Numbered from the stretch's first letter, positions 1 to 9,358 are shown. The stretch is DNA of 64,000 nucleotides from Aeromicrobium fastidiosum (GCF_017876595.1 NZ_JAGIOG010000001.1:1798001-1862000), one strand, 5' to 3'. Notes: a model not told the origin generated them from the sequence alone. Numbers and translations: made by a program.

Positions 1-522
1 AGCATCTCGGACGACCCCGATGTCGTCCGCCGGGCCGTCGTCGACGCCACGGACGTCGCGGGGTTGACGGGGGAGCTCACCCAGATGGCCCGGGCGTTCG
101 GACGCGTCGACGTCCTGCACTTCAACCCCAGCGCCTATCGCGGCAAGAACCCGCTCGAGGTGACGGTCGACGAGCTGCTGGCCGACGTCGCGGTGGGCGT
201 CGGGGCGCTGCTGACCTCGGTGCAGGCCGTCCGCCCCTTCATGTCCGCGGGCGGTCGCATCACCGTGACGGGCAGCGTGGCCGCCGACCGGCCGTCCCCC
301 GACGCGGCCACTCTCGGGGTGCAGAAGGCTGGCGTGCGCAATCTCGTCACGAGTCTCGACGCGCACCTGCGGGGCGACGGCATCCGGGCGGTGTCGGTGA
401 CCGTCCGCGGTGCCCTTGCGCGCGAGGGCGCGTTCACGCCCGACCGGGTCGCGGCGGCGATCGTCGCCGCGGCGCGGCAGGACGAGGCCGGCTGGCGCAC
501 CGAGGTTCCGTACGACGGCTGA
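1..522 (+). CDS. Short-chain dehydrogenase/reductase-like protein, 5' partial
   Basis: The frame is open from the first base, so the N-terminus with the glycine-rich NAD(P) motif lies outside the window. The 173 visible residues follow the second half of an SDR Rossmann fold: a DVLHFNPSA strand and loop where NNAG usually sits, the active-site strand GGRITVTGS, and a helix with LGVQKAG. Classical SDRs carry YxxxK on that helix; here the Lys is kept but the Tyr position is Leu. This suggests an atypical or non-catalytic SDR, but the substrate cannot be inferred. The gene is convergent with the downstream hydrolase, with only about 10 bp between the two stop codons and no clear terminator. Confidence 0.7.
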   Translation, partial: SISDDPDVVRRAVVDATDVAGLTGELTQMARAFGRVDVLHFNPSAYRGKNPLEVTVDELLADVAVGVGALLTSVQAVRPFMSAGGRITVTGSVAADRPSPDAATLGVQKAGVRNLVTSLDAHLRGDGIRAVSVTVRGALAREGAFTPDRVAAAIVAAARQDEAGWRTEVPYDG

Positions 523-532
523 TGCCGCTGTG

Positions 533-1441
533 TCAGGCTCGCGGAGCGAGGACGTGCCGGCGGACGAAGTCGAGCTGGTCGGCCACGACGATGTCGAACC
601 ACGGGTCGAGGTAGATCGCGAAGTGGCCCGTGTCGTAGAGCTTGACCTCGGCGCTCCGCACCCGCGCGAGCTGCCGCCGGGCCGTGCGGGCCGGGGCGAC
701 CGAGTCGCGCAGGCAGATCGCGGCGAAGATCGGCATCGTGGCCCGGCGCACGGCCCGTCCGGGCCGGTAGCGCGCGATCAGCAGGCCGATGCGGGCCGCG
801 ACGGCGTTGACGAAGCGTCCTTCGGCCTCGGGCGGCACGAGCGCCAGGAAGCCGGGCAGGGCGTCGTCGGCCGTCATGAGGGCACCGGATCGCGAGGGGC
901 CGGCGGTCGGCACCATGACGGGTGCCCGTCCCAGCCGCGAGCCGATGAGGTCGGCGGCCGCCCGCCACCCCACCCGCAGCGCGCTGAGCGGGTGCATCGT
1001 GACGGAGGAGGCGATGCCGTCGGTGAAGGGGCACTGGGCGATCGCTGCCACGACGCCGTCGGGTGGCACCGCCGCGAGGCTGAGCGCGTGGCCGCCGCCG
1101 AAGGACGTGCCCCAGACGACGACCCGTGCGGGGTCGACGCCCGGCTGCTGGCGGGCGAACCGGATCGCCGCGTGCCAGTCGTCCAGCTGTGCCGCGACGT
1201 CGATGACCTGCCGGGGCGTGCCGCCGCTGGCCCCGAACGACCGGTAGTCGAAGGCCAGGGCCGCGAAGCCCTGCGACTGGAACACGCGGGCGTAGCGGTC
1301 GAGGCCCATCTCCTTGACCGATCCGAGGCCGATGCCCAGCACGACGACCGGTGCGAGGGCGTCGCCGGTGCCCTCGGCGGGGTAGAACCAGCCCGCGCAG
1401 GGCGTGTCCGCCGAGGTGAAGGTGACGTCGACTCTGGTCAT
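533..1441 (-). CDS. Alpha/beta hydrolase (dienelactone-hydrolase-like)
   Basis: A 302-residue alpha/beta hydrolase. The nucleophile elbow is GTSFGG near residue 110 (Ser nucleophile). A late strand carries LRDSVAP (candidate acid) and DTGHFAIY gives the catalytic His near the C-terminus. The N-terminal part has the usual VVVLGIGLG oxyanion-region strand followed by LAFDYRSFGASGG. The family hydrolyses esters, lactones or peptides, and the substrate here is unknown. No signal peptide is seen, so it is probably cytoplasmic. The start was set at the ATG giving MTRVDVTF because the upstream in-frame sequence is low-complexity Arg-rich shadow. It is transcribed divergently from the prenyltransferase gene. 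Confidence 0.82.
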   Translation of the reverse strand: MTRVDVTFTSADTPCAGWFYPAEGTGDALAPVVVLGIGLGSVKEMGLDRYARVFQSQGFAALAFDYRSFGASGGTPRQVIDVAAQLDDWHAAIRFARQQPGVDPARVVVWGTSFGGGHALSLAAVPPDGVVAAIAQCPFTDGIASSVTMHPLSALRVGWRAAADLIGSRLGRAPVMVPTAGPSRSGALMTADDALPGFLALVPPEAEGRFVNAVAARIGLLIARYRPGRAVRRATMPIFAAICLRDSVAPARTARRQLARVRSAEVKLYDTGHFAIYLDPWFDIVVADQLDFVRRHVLAPRA

Positions 1442-1546
1442 GGGAGGGTCCGATCGGGAGTGGGGACGCCGGCGGGCGGTGGGACGGGGCGCGCCGGCTG
1501 ACGCAAGGGTAGTGCCGGTCCCGGTGCGGCGTCCCGCCCGACTGCC

Positions 1547-1552
1547 TACCGT
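1547..1552 (+). promoter_or_regulatory. Candidate -10 box for a leaderless UbiA mRNA
   Basis: TACCGT (TAnnnT) ends 6 nt before the ATG at 1559. That spacing would put the transcription start at or next to the start codon. No convincing -35 was found. Confidence 0.35.
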
Positions 1553-1558
1553 GAGGGG

Positions 1559-2380
1559 ATGACCCACGGCCGACGTGCGACCGCCCTCGCGTCGGCCCTC
1601 GCCCGCACCAGCCATCCCGGCCCCGCCGTGGCCGTGACGCTGGCCGCGACGCTGCTGGCCGTCACGTGGGGTGCCACCGCCGGCACGGCGCTGCTGGTCG
1701 CCGCGGCGGCGCTCGCGGGCCAGCTCACGGTCGGCTGGTCGAACGATCTCGTCGACCGCGATCGTGACCGCCGGGTCGGGCGGCGCGACAAGCCACTGGC
1801 GACGGGCGAGGTGTCGGCGTCCACGGTGTGGGTCGCGACGGCCGTGGCGGTCGTCGTCGCGGTGACGGCCTCGCTCGCGCTCGGAGCGCACGCCGGGGTG
1901 CTGCACCTGGCACTGGTCGCGACGGGATGGGCGTACAACCTGGGTCTCAAGCGCACCGTGCTGTCGTGGCTGCCCTACGCGGTCTGCTTCGGCGGCCTGC
2001 CCGTCGTGGTCTCGCTGGCGGCGCGTGACGAGACGGGTCCGGGCTGGACGATCCTGGCCGGTGCCCTGCTCGGGACGGGCGCCCACCTGGTCAACGCGGT
2101 GCCCGACCTCGAGGACGACCGGCTCACCGGCGTCGTCGGCCTGCCGCACCGGCTGGGCGCGCCCCGGTCGGTCGACGTCGCCACTGGCCTGCTGGTCGCC
2201 GGCTCCGTCGTGACGGCCGTGGTGCCGGTCGGCGGCGTCGACGTGCTCGCGGTCGTCGTGCTGGCGACCTGCGGGGTGCTGCTGGTGGCGGGTCGGATGT
2301 CCCGAGACGCCAGGTCTCCGTTCCGCGCCGCGATGGCCATCGCCCTGGTCGACGTCGTCGCCCTTCTCCTACGCACCTGA
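1559..2380 (+). CDS. UbiA family prenyltransferase
   Basis: A 273-residue integral membrane protein with about eight hydrophobic segments. It carries both Asp-rich motifs of the UbiA superfamily: WSNDLVDRDRDRRVG near residues 60-75 (NDxxDxxxD) and VNAVPDLEDDRLTG near 180-193. UbiA enzymes transfer a polyprenyl group from a diphosphate to an aromatic or other acceptor, with Mg2+ held by the Asp residues. The acceptor cannot be told from sequence: menaquinone (MenA-like), haem O, or a specialised lipid are possible. The gene stands alone with no quinone or terpene pathway gene beside it. A TACCGT box 6 nt upstream suggests a leaderless transcript. Confidence 0.85.
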   Translation: MTHGRRATALASALARTSHPGPAVAVTLAATLLAVTWGATAGTALLVAAAALAGQLTVGWSNDLVDRDRDRRVGRRDKPLATGEVSASTVWVATAVAVVVAVTASLALGAHAGVLHLALVATGWAYNLGLKRTVLSWLPYAVCFGGLPVVVSLAARDETGPGWTILAGALLGTGAHLVNAVPDLEDDRLTGVVGLPHRLGAPRSVDVATGLLVAGSVVTAVVPVGGVDVLAVVVLATCGVLLVAGRMSRDARSPFRAAMAIALVDVVALLLRT

Positions 2381-2387
2381 CCAGCAC

Positions 2388-2444
2388 GATGTCGGCACTT
2401 TTCGACCGGATCCGACCGGTTTCGGGTCGAAAGGTGCCGACATC
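2388..2444. repeat. Long intergenic hairpin (20-bp arms, one mismatch)
   Basis: Arms at 2388-2407 and 2425-2444 are reverse complements except for one position (A/G, still G:U-pairable in RNA); the 17-nt loop contains GGATCCGACCGG. It lies 8 nt after the prenyltransferase stop and could act as a terminator, although no T-tract follows. The right arm contains GGTGCCGACATCTC, which resembles units of the repeat cluster at 26.05 kb, so it may instead be a member of a dispersed repeat family. The rest of the gap to 2567 shows nothing further. Confidence 0.6.
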
Positions 2445-2567
2445 TCGGGGCGCTTCGCTGTTCTGCGGCGGTGGGGCGGGTTGCGCAGCTACCGTTGTCG
2501 GCGACATGGCGTCACCGGCCGGGGCACACCTGCTCCATGGACCGAGAGTCGCCGACGAGGGGCACGC

Positions 2568-4865
2568 ATGACCCGCGGCGCAGGACACGCGTTGGGTGAG
2601 TCGCTGCCGGACGGCTACGGGGCGTGGCCTGCCACGGGCTATCCGGCCCGGATGGTGTGGGAGTCGAGTGCCGATCTGCTGATCGTCACGGATCGCGACG
2701 GCGTGCTCCGTGCGGCCAATCCGGCCTGGCGTCGGGTCATGGGCTGGACCGACGTCCCTTCGCCCCCCGTCCGGTTGGCCGACCTGGTGCACGACGACGA
2801 CCGATCAGCCGTCCAGGCGCTGTTCGGCAGGGACGGCGACCGCTTCGAGGACCACGGGACGCGGCTGCGCACCGTCGCCGGCGACTACCGCGAGATCGAT
2901 TGGAGCGGGTCGGGCGACGAGCAGCTCTGGTACGCGTCGGGACGGGACGTCACCGACCTCCGCCGCAGCGAGCAGAACGTGCGGGAGGCCTCCGCGTTCT
3001 GGCAGGCCACGATCGACTCGATGCCCGGCACGGTCACGGTGCTCGACGAGCAGGGTGTCGTCCTGGCCGTCAACGCCGCCTGGCGCGACCTCGCAGACCA
3101 TCACGGCCGTGCCCGGGTGTCCGACATCGGCCGCAGCTACATCGATGCCTGCGACAGCGCCGGCGACGAGCCCGGTGCCCGCCGAGCCGTCGAGGCGATC
3201 CGAGACCTGCTGGCCGGCCGCAGCGACCCCGTCACGTTCGACTACGCGCTGGACGACCGCTGGTTCACGTTCACGGCGAGCGCCTTCGCCGGCGACGGCC
3301 CGGCCCGCGTCGTCGTCTCGCACGCCGACATCACGGCACGTCGGCGGCGCGAGGACGAGGATCGAGCCCAGTCCGCCGCCCTGGCCGACCTCGGGATCGC
3401 GGTCGTGACGGCCGACAGGGACCACCACGTCACGCACTGGAGCGCAGGAGCCGTCGAGCTGCTGGGCTGGTCGAGGGCGGAGGCTCTCGACCGTCCCGTG
3501 GCCGACCTGATCCACCCGCAGCACCTCGCGCTCGCGCTGGGGGGTGATCCCGCCATCGTCGAGGGTCGCTACGAGCTCGCTCGCAAGGACGGCAGCACGT
3601 TCGCAGGCCATCTGCGCTGGACCGAGGTGCTCGACGGTCACGGCGTGCCGGCCGGCTCGGTCGGCGTCGCGATGGACGTCTCGGCGCAGGACCGAGCCGA
3701 GTCCGAGGCCGTCACGGCGCGCAACCACCTCCAGGCGGTCACCGACAGCATGACCGAGGGGCTGTTCGCGCTGGACGGCGACGGCCGGGTCACCCTCATG
3801 AACCAGGCGGCCGAGGACATGCTCGGGTGGTCCCTCGACGAGGTACGCGGCCAGCGGCTGCACGACATCACCCGTCATCACCGATCCGACGGGCGCTTCG
3901 ACGGCGTCGACGACTGCACGATCGGGGGCGCCGGCACCGGTGTCATCCGGATCGCGGACGACGTCTTCAGGCGGCGCGACGGGATGGGCCTTCCGGTTTC
4001 GTACACCACGACCCCGCTCGAGACGTCTGGTGCCACGCACGGCTCCGTCGTGGTGTTCATGGATGCCAGCCACGTCCTTCTCGAGCAGGAACGCCTGCAG
4101 AAGGAGCGTGCGTCGGCCGCCTGGATCGACCGGGTGCAGGAGACGCTGGACGAGTCGCGCCTGCTCCTGTACGCCCAGCCCATCGTCGAACTGTCGACGA
4201 TGGACGTCGTGCAGCAGGAGCTGCTGCTCCGCATCGCCGAGAAGGACGGCACCATCTCGGCACCCGCCCGGTATCTCGAGACGGCCGAGAAGCACGGTCT
4301 GATCGGCGACATCGACCGCTGGGTCGTGCGCCAGGCCATCGACCTGGCCGCGCAGGGTCAGGCGGTCGAGGTCAACGTCTCGGCGGCCTCCATCGGCGAC
4401 GAGGCCCTGTTGCGAGACATCGAGCGATGGCTCGCCGGCTCGGGTGCCGACCCGTCCCTGGTGGTCTTCGAGATCACCGAGACGACGGTGATCGCCGACC
4501 AGCAGGCGGGACGTTATTTCGTCGACCTCGTGCACCGCCTGGGGTGCAAGGTCGCCCTGGACGACTTCGGCACCGGGTACAGCGGATTCGCCTACCTCAA
4601 GCAGCTGCCGGTCGACTACCTGAAGATCGACATGGAGTTCGTGCGCGACATGTCGACGAGCCAGGCCAGCTGGCACGTCGTCGAGGCGGTCGTCAACCTG
4701 GCGCGCGGATTCGGGCTCGCGACGATCGCCGAAGGCGTCGAGGACACCGAGACGCTCGAGCTCCTCGCCGGCCTCGGCGTCGATCACGCCCAGGGCTTCC
4801 ACCTGGGCCGTCCCTCCCCACTCCCATCCCTATCCGACCCGACGGACGCGAAGGCCCGACCATGA
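2568..4865 (+). CDS. PAS4-EAL protein, probable c-di-GMP phosphodiesterase
   Basis: A 765-residue soluble signalling protein. Four PAS-like domains occupy roughly residues 25-125, 141-260, 267-380 and 384-510, followed by an EAL domain at about 525-760. The EAL domain keeps the catalytic signature: QQELLLRI (EAL motif as ELL), FEITETT, DDFGTGYSG, KIDMEF, AEGVE and QGFHLGRP. It should therefore hydrolyse c-di-GMP to pGpG; no GGDEF domain is present. No transmembrane segment is seen, so the PAS domains probably sense an intracellular ligand, redox state or light. The start was set at the ATG giving MTRGAGHALG. The stop overlaps the next gene by ATGA, implying translational coupling. A GGDEF cyclase lies 7 kb downstream. 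Confidence 0.88.
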   Translation: MTRGAGHALGESLPDGYGAWPATGYPARMVWESSADLLIVTDRDGVLRAANPAWRRVMGWTDVPSPPVRLADLVHDDDRSAVQALFGRDGDRFEDHGTRLRTVAGDYREIDWSGSGDEQLWYASGRDVTDLRRSEQNVREASAFWQATIDSMPGTVTVLDEQGVVLAVNAAWRDLADHHGRARVSDIGRSYIDACDSAGDEPGARRAVEAIRDLLAGRSDPVTFDYALDDRWFTFTASAFAGDGPARVVVSHADITARRRREDEDRAQSAALADLGIAVVTADRDHHVTHWSAGAVELLGWSRAEALDRPVADLIHPQHLALALGGDPAIVEGRYELARKDGSTFAGHLRWTEVLDGHGVPAGSVGVAMDVSAQDRAESEAVTARNHLQAVTDSMTEGLFALDGDGRVTLMNQAAEDMLGWSLDEVRGQRLHDITRHHRSDGRFDGVDDCTIGGAGTGVIRIADDVFRRRDGMGLPVSYTTTPLETSGATHGSVVVFMDASHVLLEQERLQKERASAAWIDRVQETLDESRLLLYAQPIVELSTMDVVQQELLLRIAEKDGTISAPARYLETAEKHGLIGDIDRWVVRQAIDLAAQGQAVEVNVSAASIGDEALLRDIERWLAGSGADPSLVVFEITETTVIADQQAGRYFVDLVHRLGCKVALDDFGTGYSGFAYLKQLPVDYLKIDMEFVRDMSTSQASWHVVEAVVNLARGFGLATIAEGVEDTETLELLAGLGVDHAQGFHLGRPSPLPSLSDPTDAKARP

Positions 4866-5395
4866 CCCAGACACCCGAACCCGACCCGACCCAGCGCCTC
4901 CAGCAGGACTTCGACCGAGAACAGGCGCTCGTCGACCTCGACGAGACCATCGGCGCACGACAGCAGTCGATCGCGGACCTCGAGCAGGACCGGCTCGACC
5001 GTGAGCAGGCCGGCCTCGACGACTTCCGGGCGGCGTCGGACTCGTTCGAGGCACGCGTCGACGGCGAGCACCGGCAGGCCGGCATCGACCGGAGCCAGGC
5101 CATGCGCGACACCCGGCAGCGGCAGCTCGACGACGAGCAGACCGGCCGCGACGACGTGCAGGACTTCCTCGACGTGCAGCAGGGCGACATCGACGCCGGC
5201 ACCATGCCGGGCATCGTCGACCAGCACCTCGCAGCCCGCACGCGCCAGCAGTCCGCCCTCGCCCGGGCCGAGGCCGCTCTGCTTCGTGCTCGCACCGCCG
5301 AGCGCCGCGCCGACGCCGCTCGTCTGCGTGCCGAGGCCTCCCTGCGCCGACTGGACTCCGACCCGTCACCAGGACCGGGCGACAGCCAGGGGTGA
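4862..5395 (+). CDS. Heptad-repeat (DxxQxxL) coiled-coil protein of unknown function
   Basis: A 177-residue, highly charged protein that I do not recognise as a named family. Residues 18-111 are a nearly uninterrupted series of 7-residue units with Asp first, Gln often fourth and Leu/Ile/Val often seventh (for example DLEQDRL, DREQAGL, DTRQRQL). Asp falls at 18, 25, 39, 46, 53, 60, 67 and then, after a two-residue shift, at 76, 83, 90, 97, 104, 111. A second helix, rich in Ala, Arg and Glu, spans about 120-165, and the tail is Pro/Gly/Ser. No membrane segment or signal is seen. The ATGA overlap with the PAS-EAL gene argues that the two act together, perhaps as scaffold or oligomerisation partner; this is inference. 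Confidence 0.75.
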   Translation: MTQTPEPDPTQRLQQDFDREQALVDLDETIGARQQSIADLEQDRLDREQAGLDDFRAASDSFEARVDGEHRQAGIDRSQAMRDTRQRQLDDEQTGRDDVQDFLDVQQGDIDAGTMPGIVDQHLAARTRQQSALARAEAALLRARTAERRADAARLRAEASLRRLDSDPSPGPGDSQG

Positions 5396-5587
5396 CGGCG
5401 TCCACGCCGAGTTGCCCCGGGTGGGGATGCCGGCGATGGTCGACCTGATCTGGGCATCGGCACCACCACGACTGCCGGCGTCGTGCTGCGGGCGGCGAGG
5501 TGAGTGGGCATAATCGTGGGGCGAGCGTGAAGAAGTCGCGCGGGCCGGCCGGCCACCACGCGACGTGCAGGCGACGAACGGCGGACG

Positions 5588-8500
5588 ATGCGCAGCACCT
5601 GGACCTCCAGCGAGGTGGGCGGCGACCTCGCCGCCGTCGACTGGGCCGAGACCCCGTTGGGCGACCCTGACGCGTGGCCGCTGAGCCTCAAGACCGCGGT
5701 CCGCATCCTGCTCACCTCGAAGTTCTCGATGTGGATGGCGTGGGGCCCCGAGCTGACGTTCTTCTGCAACGACTCGTACCGCCGCGACACGCTGGGCAAG
5801 AAGTACCCGTGGGCGCTCGGTCGCCCGGCATCCGAGGTCTGGTCGGAGATCTGGGCCGACATCAGCCCCCGGGTCGCGACCGTCATGGAGACTGGCGAGG
5901 CCACCTGGGACGACTCCCTGCAGCTGTTGCTCGAGCGCAGCGGCTTCGTCGAGGAGACGTACCACACGTTCTCCTACAGCCCGCTGTCCGGCGACGACGG
6001 ACGCATCGAGGGGATGCTCTGCGTCGTCAGTGAGGTGACCGAGCAGGTCCTCTCGTCGCGGCGCCTGACGACGCTGCGCGACCTGGGGGCCCGCACGACC
6101 GGCCGCCACACCGAGGACGAGGCGGTGGCAGCCGCGGTCGAGCAGATCGAGGCCGACCCGCTCTCGCTGCCGTTCGGACTGGTCTACGTGCTCGACCCCT
6201 CGGGTGACCGGCTCGTCCGCGCGGGGTGCGGGGGCATCGACGTCGACGACCCGCTGGCACCCGAGACCATCGTTCTCGCCGACCCGTCGCCGATCTGGCC
6301 CTTCGCCACGCCGCTGGCCGGTGAGCAGCTGCTGGTCGACCTCACCCGGCTGCCGCACGCGGCTCCGGTCGGCCCGTGGCAGCATCCGCCGGTCCACGCG
6401 CTGCTGGTCCCGCTCGTGGGCGCCGCCTCGACCGACGCCTACGGGTTCCTGGTCGCGGGGCTGAGTGCCGTCCGTCCCCTCGACGAGGCCTACCTGGGCT
6501 TCGTTGACCTGTTCGCGGGACAGCTGTCGGCCGCCATCACGGCCGCGCGGACGTTCGCCGGCGAGAAGCGCCGAGCCGAGACCCTGGCGCGGCTCGACCA
6601 GGCCAAGACCGACTTCTTCACCAACGTCAGCCACGAGTTCCGGACGCCGCTGACGCTGCTGCTGGGGCCGACGTCCGACGCCCTGAACGACCCGAACCTG
6701 CCGGTGGGCGACCCGCAGCGCAACCGGTTCGAGATCGTGCACCGCAACGGTCAGCGGCTCCTGCAGCTCGTCAACAGCCTGCTCGACTTCTCGCGGCTCG
6801 AGGCCGGGGGCATCACGTCGTCCTTCGAGGTCGTCGACCTGCCGCGCGTCACCGAGCAGCTCGTCATGATGTTCGAGTCGGCCGCCCAGCAGGCCGGCAT
6901 CGACCTCGTCCTCGACTGCGACGCGATGTCGACCGACTGCTACGTCGACGTCGAGCACTGGGCCAAGATCGTCCTCAACCTCGTGTCCAACGCCTTCAAG
7001 TTCACGTTCGAAGGTGGCATCACGGTCACCCTGCGGGAGCGCGACGGACACGCCGTGCTGACCGTGAGCGACACCGGCGCGGGCATCGCGGCCGACGAGC
7101 TTCCGCATCTGTTCGAGCGCTTCCACCGCGGCCGCAACGCCGTCTCCCGCACGCACGAGGGCTCCGGCATCGGCCTCGCCCTCGTCTCCGAGCTGGCCCG
7201 CCTGCACGGCGGCGACGTCAGTGCCTCCAGCACCGAGGGTGTCGGCACCGACGTCGTCGTCACGATCCCGCTCGGCCGCGCGCACCTGCCGGCCGCCGAG
7301 GTCGCCGACTCGTCCAGCCCTCGCGGCACCGGGGCGTCGGAACCACCGACGGCTCTGGTGTCCGAGGCGTGGCAGTGGCTCGATCCCGCGACGGACGAGG
7401 CGAGCGTCCCAGCGAGCCCGGCGTCGGAGGTCGTCGCACGCATCCTGGTCGTCGACGACAACGCCGACATGCGCGCCTACGTGGCCGACCTGCTGCGCGA
7501 CCGCTACGAGGTCACGACGGCGGCCGACGGTCTCGAGGCGCTCGAGCTCATCGAGCGCGATCGGCCCGATCTCGTCGTCAGCGACGTCATGATGCCGCGG
7601 CTCGACGGCTTCGGACTGCTCGAGCGACTGCAGGCCGATCCGCGGATGACCGGCATCCCCGTCATCATGGTCAGCGCCCGCGCGGGGGAGGAGGGCACCG
7701 TCGAGGGCCTCGAGGCCGGGGCCGCCGACTACCTCGTCAAGCCGTTCGCGGCGCGCGAGCTGCTGGCCCGCGTGCGCGTCAACCTCGAGCTCGATCGCGT
7801 CCGCCGCATCCGGGCGACGCTCGAGCGCAGCGAGGCGCTGCTCGACCAGGCCCAGCGACTGGCCCGCGTCGGCAGCTGGGAGGTCGACCTGGGCAAGGGG
7901 ACCGTGACGGGATCCGACGAGCTCCTGCGCATCCTGGGCCTCACGCGTCGCGACTTCGAGCAGCTCGGCTACCCCGGGGTGATCGCCGGGGTCACCCACC
8001 CGGGCGACGCCGAGCGGGTCACGGCCGAGCTCAGTGCGCTCGACGTCGGCGGCGTCGCCGCGTACGACATGCGGGTCGTCAGCCCCCGTGGCGTCGAGCG
8101 CCTCGTGACGGTGCGGGCGGCGATGCTCGGCGACGACGACGGTGCGCCCCGCATGCTGCAGGGGTCGATGCAGGACATCACCGAGCAGCACGCCGCGGAG
8201 CAGGCGCTCGCGGAGGTGCGTGCCCGTGAGGAGGCCGTGCAGCGCGAGCACCTGATCGCCGAGCAGCTGCAGCGGAGCATGCTGCCGGCCGAGTCGTTCG
8301 ACCTCGACCACCTCGACGTCGCGACGTACTACCGTGCCGGTGTCGAGGGAACCTACGTCGGCGGCGACTGGTACGACATCATCGAGCTCGACGGCGGTCG
8401 CATCGCGTTCGTGATGGGTGACGTCATGGGCCGGGGGGTGCGCGCGGCCTCGGTCATGGGCCAGATGCGGTCGTCGGTGCGCGCCTTCGCGACCCTCGAC

Positions 8501-9358
8501 CTGCCGCCCGACGAGGTCATGCGCCACCTCGACGTGCTGGTGCAGGATCTCGCGGGCGACCAGATCGTCACGTGCGTCTACGCGGTCCACGACCCCGTCG
8601 AGGAGACCGTCCGCTACGCCAACGCGGGTCATCTGCCGCCGCTGTGTGCCGGCCGCGACGGTGTCGTGCACCGCCTGACGGCAGGCGGCCCGCCGCTGGG
8701 TGCTGGCTACGGCGATGTGCCGACCGAGCAGGTGTCGCTTCCGCCGGGGGCCACGATCGTGTTCTACACCGACGGGCTGGTCGAGCACCGCGGGCAGGAC
8801 ATCGACGAGGGCATCGACGCCCTCGAGCGGCACATCGACTGGCACGGCACCGAGACGCTCGCCGGCGTGCCCGAGTCGGTCGTCGGCGCACTGCTGCCCG
8901 ACGGTCCCGACGACGACGTCGCGATCCTGATCGCCCGGGCCCGTGGCTCGGTCCACGAGGCCACGATGTCGATGCAGCGCGACACCGGCCGGGCCACGGT
9001 GGCCGAGGCGCGCCAGTTCGTCGTCGGCAGCCTCGAGCACTGGGACGTGCCGCCGGCGGTCGTCGACGACCTCGCGCTGATCACGAGCGAGCTCGTCACC
9101 AATGCGCTGGTGCACGGCGGTGCCCCGGTCGACCTGCGGCTGCAGCACAGTGGGGCGAGGGTCGTGCTCGAGGTGCAGGACGATGCCGAGCGGCAGCTGC
9201 CGCGCGCCCGCAACCCCGACGACGACGAGGAGCACGGTCGCGGCATCCACATCGTCGAGGCGCTGTCGGACGAGTGGGGCACGCGGGCGACCGATCGAGG
9301 CAAGTGCGTGTGGAGTGCCCGGACCTGGCGGTCCGGCGCAGGAGGAGGTTCGCCATGA
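5588..9358 (+). CDS. Hybrid histidine kinase / SpoIIE phosphatase / RsbW-like kinase fusion
   Basis: A 1256-residue cytoplasmic regulator fusing two signalling logics. In order: PAS (about 15-155), GAF-like (165-320), HisKA with VSHEFRTPL (His349), HATPase (N-box NLVSNAFKFT near 463, DTGAGI near 495, GSGIGLAL near 525), receiver domain (ILVVDDNADM near 618, phospho-acceptor Asp666 in SDVMMP), second PAS (750-860), PP2C/SpoIIE phosphatase (LQRSMLPAE, GGDWYD, GDVMGRGV; about 890-1110) and a C-terminal RsbW-type HATPase (ELVTNALVHGG near 1168, GRGIHIVEAL near 1218). Known RsbU/RsbP-like phosphatases dephosphorylate a STAS antagonist and RsbW-like kinases phosphorylate it. Here both are on one chain under two-component input. 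The stop overlaps the STAS gene by ATGA, supporting it as the direct partner. Confidence 0.9.
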   Translation: MRSTWTSSEVGGDLAAVDWAETPLGDPDAWPLSLKTAVRILLTSKFSMWMAWGPELTFFCNDSYRRDTLGKKYPWALGRPASEVWSEIWADISPRVATVMETGEATWDDSLQLLLERSGFVEETYHTFSYSPLSGDDGRIEGMLCVVSEVTEQVLSSRRLTTLRDLGARTTGRHTEDEAVAAAVEQIEADPLSLPFGLVYVLDPSGDRLVRAGCGGIDVDDPLAPETIVLADPSPIWPFATPLAGEQLLVDLTRLPHAAPVGPWQHPPVHALLVPLVGAASTDAYGFLVAGLSAVRPLDEAYLGFVDLFAGQLSAAITAARTFAGEKRRAETLARLDQAKTDFFTNVSHEFRTPLTLLLGPTSDALNDPNLPVGDPQRNRFEIVHRNGQRLLQLVNSLLDFSRLEAGGITSSFEVVDLPRVTEQLVMMFESAAQQAGIDLVLDCDAMSTDCYVDVEHWAKIVLNLVSNAFKFTFEGGITVTLRERDGHAVLTVSDTGAGIAADELPHLFERFHRGRNAVSRTHEGSGIGLALVSELARLHGGDVSASSTEGVGTDVVVTIPLGRAHLPAAEVADSSSPRGTGASEPPTALVSEAWQWLDPATDEASVPASPASEVVARILVVDDNADMRAYVADLLRDRYEVTTAADGLEALELIERDRPDLVVSDVMMPRLDGFGLLERLQADPRMTGIPVIMVSARAGEEGTVEGLEAGAADYLVKPFAARELLARVRVNLELDRVRRIRATLERSEALLDQAQRLARVGSWEVDLGKGTVTGSDELLRILGLTRRDFEQLGYPGVIAGVTHPGDAERVTAELSALDVGGVAAYDMRVVSPRGVERLVTVRAAMLGDDDGAPRMLQGSMQDITEQHAAEQALAEVRAREEAVQREHLIAEQLQRSMLPAESFDLDHLDVATYYRAGVEGTYVGGDWYDIIELDGGRIAFVMGDVMGRGVRAASVMGQMRSSVRAFATLDLPPDEVMRHLDVLVQDLAGDQIVTCVYAVHDPVEETVRYANAGHLPPLCAGRDGVVHRLTAGGPPLGAGYGDVPTEQVSLPPGATIVFYTDGLVEHRGQDIDEGIDALERHIDWHGTETLAGVPESVVGALLPDGPDDDVAILIARARGSVHEATMSMQRDTGRATVAEARQFVVGSLEHWDVPPAVVDDLALITSELVTNALVHGGAPVDLRLQHSGARVVLEVQDDAERQLPRARNPDDDEEHGRGIHIVEALSDEWGTRATDRGKCVWSARTWRSGAGGGSP

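Noticed and set aside
5366..9250. Long open frame on the minus strand opposite the kinase/phosphatase fusion
   Set aside because: Its product is low-complexity Arg/Asp/Val-rich sequence with no domain and no start signal; it is a shadow of high GC at third codon positions.
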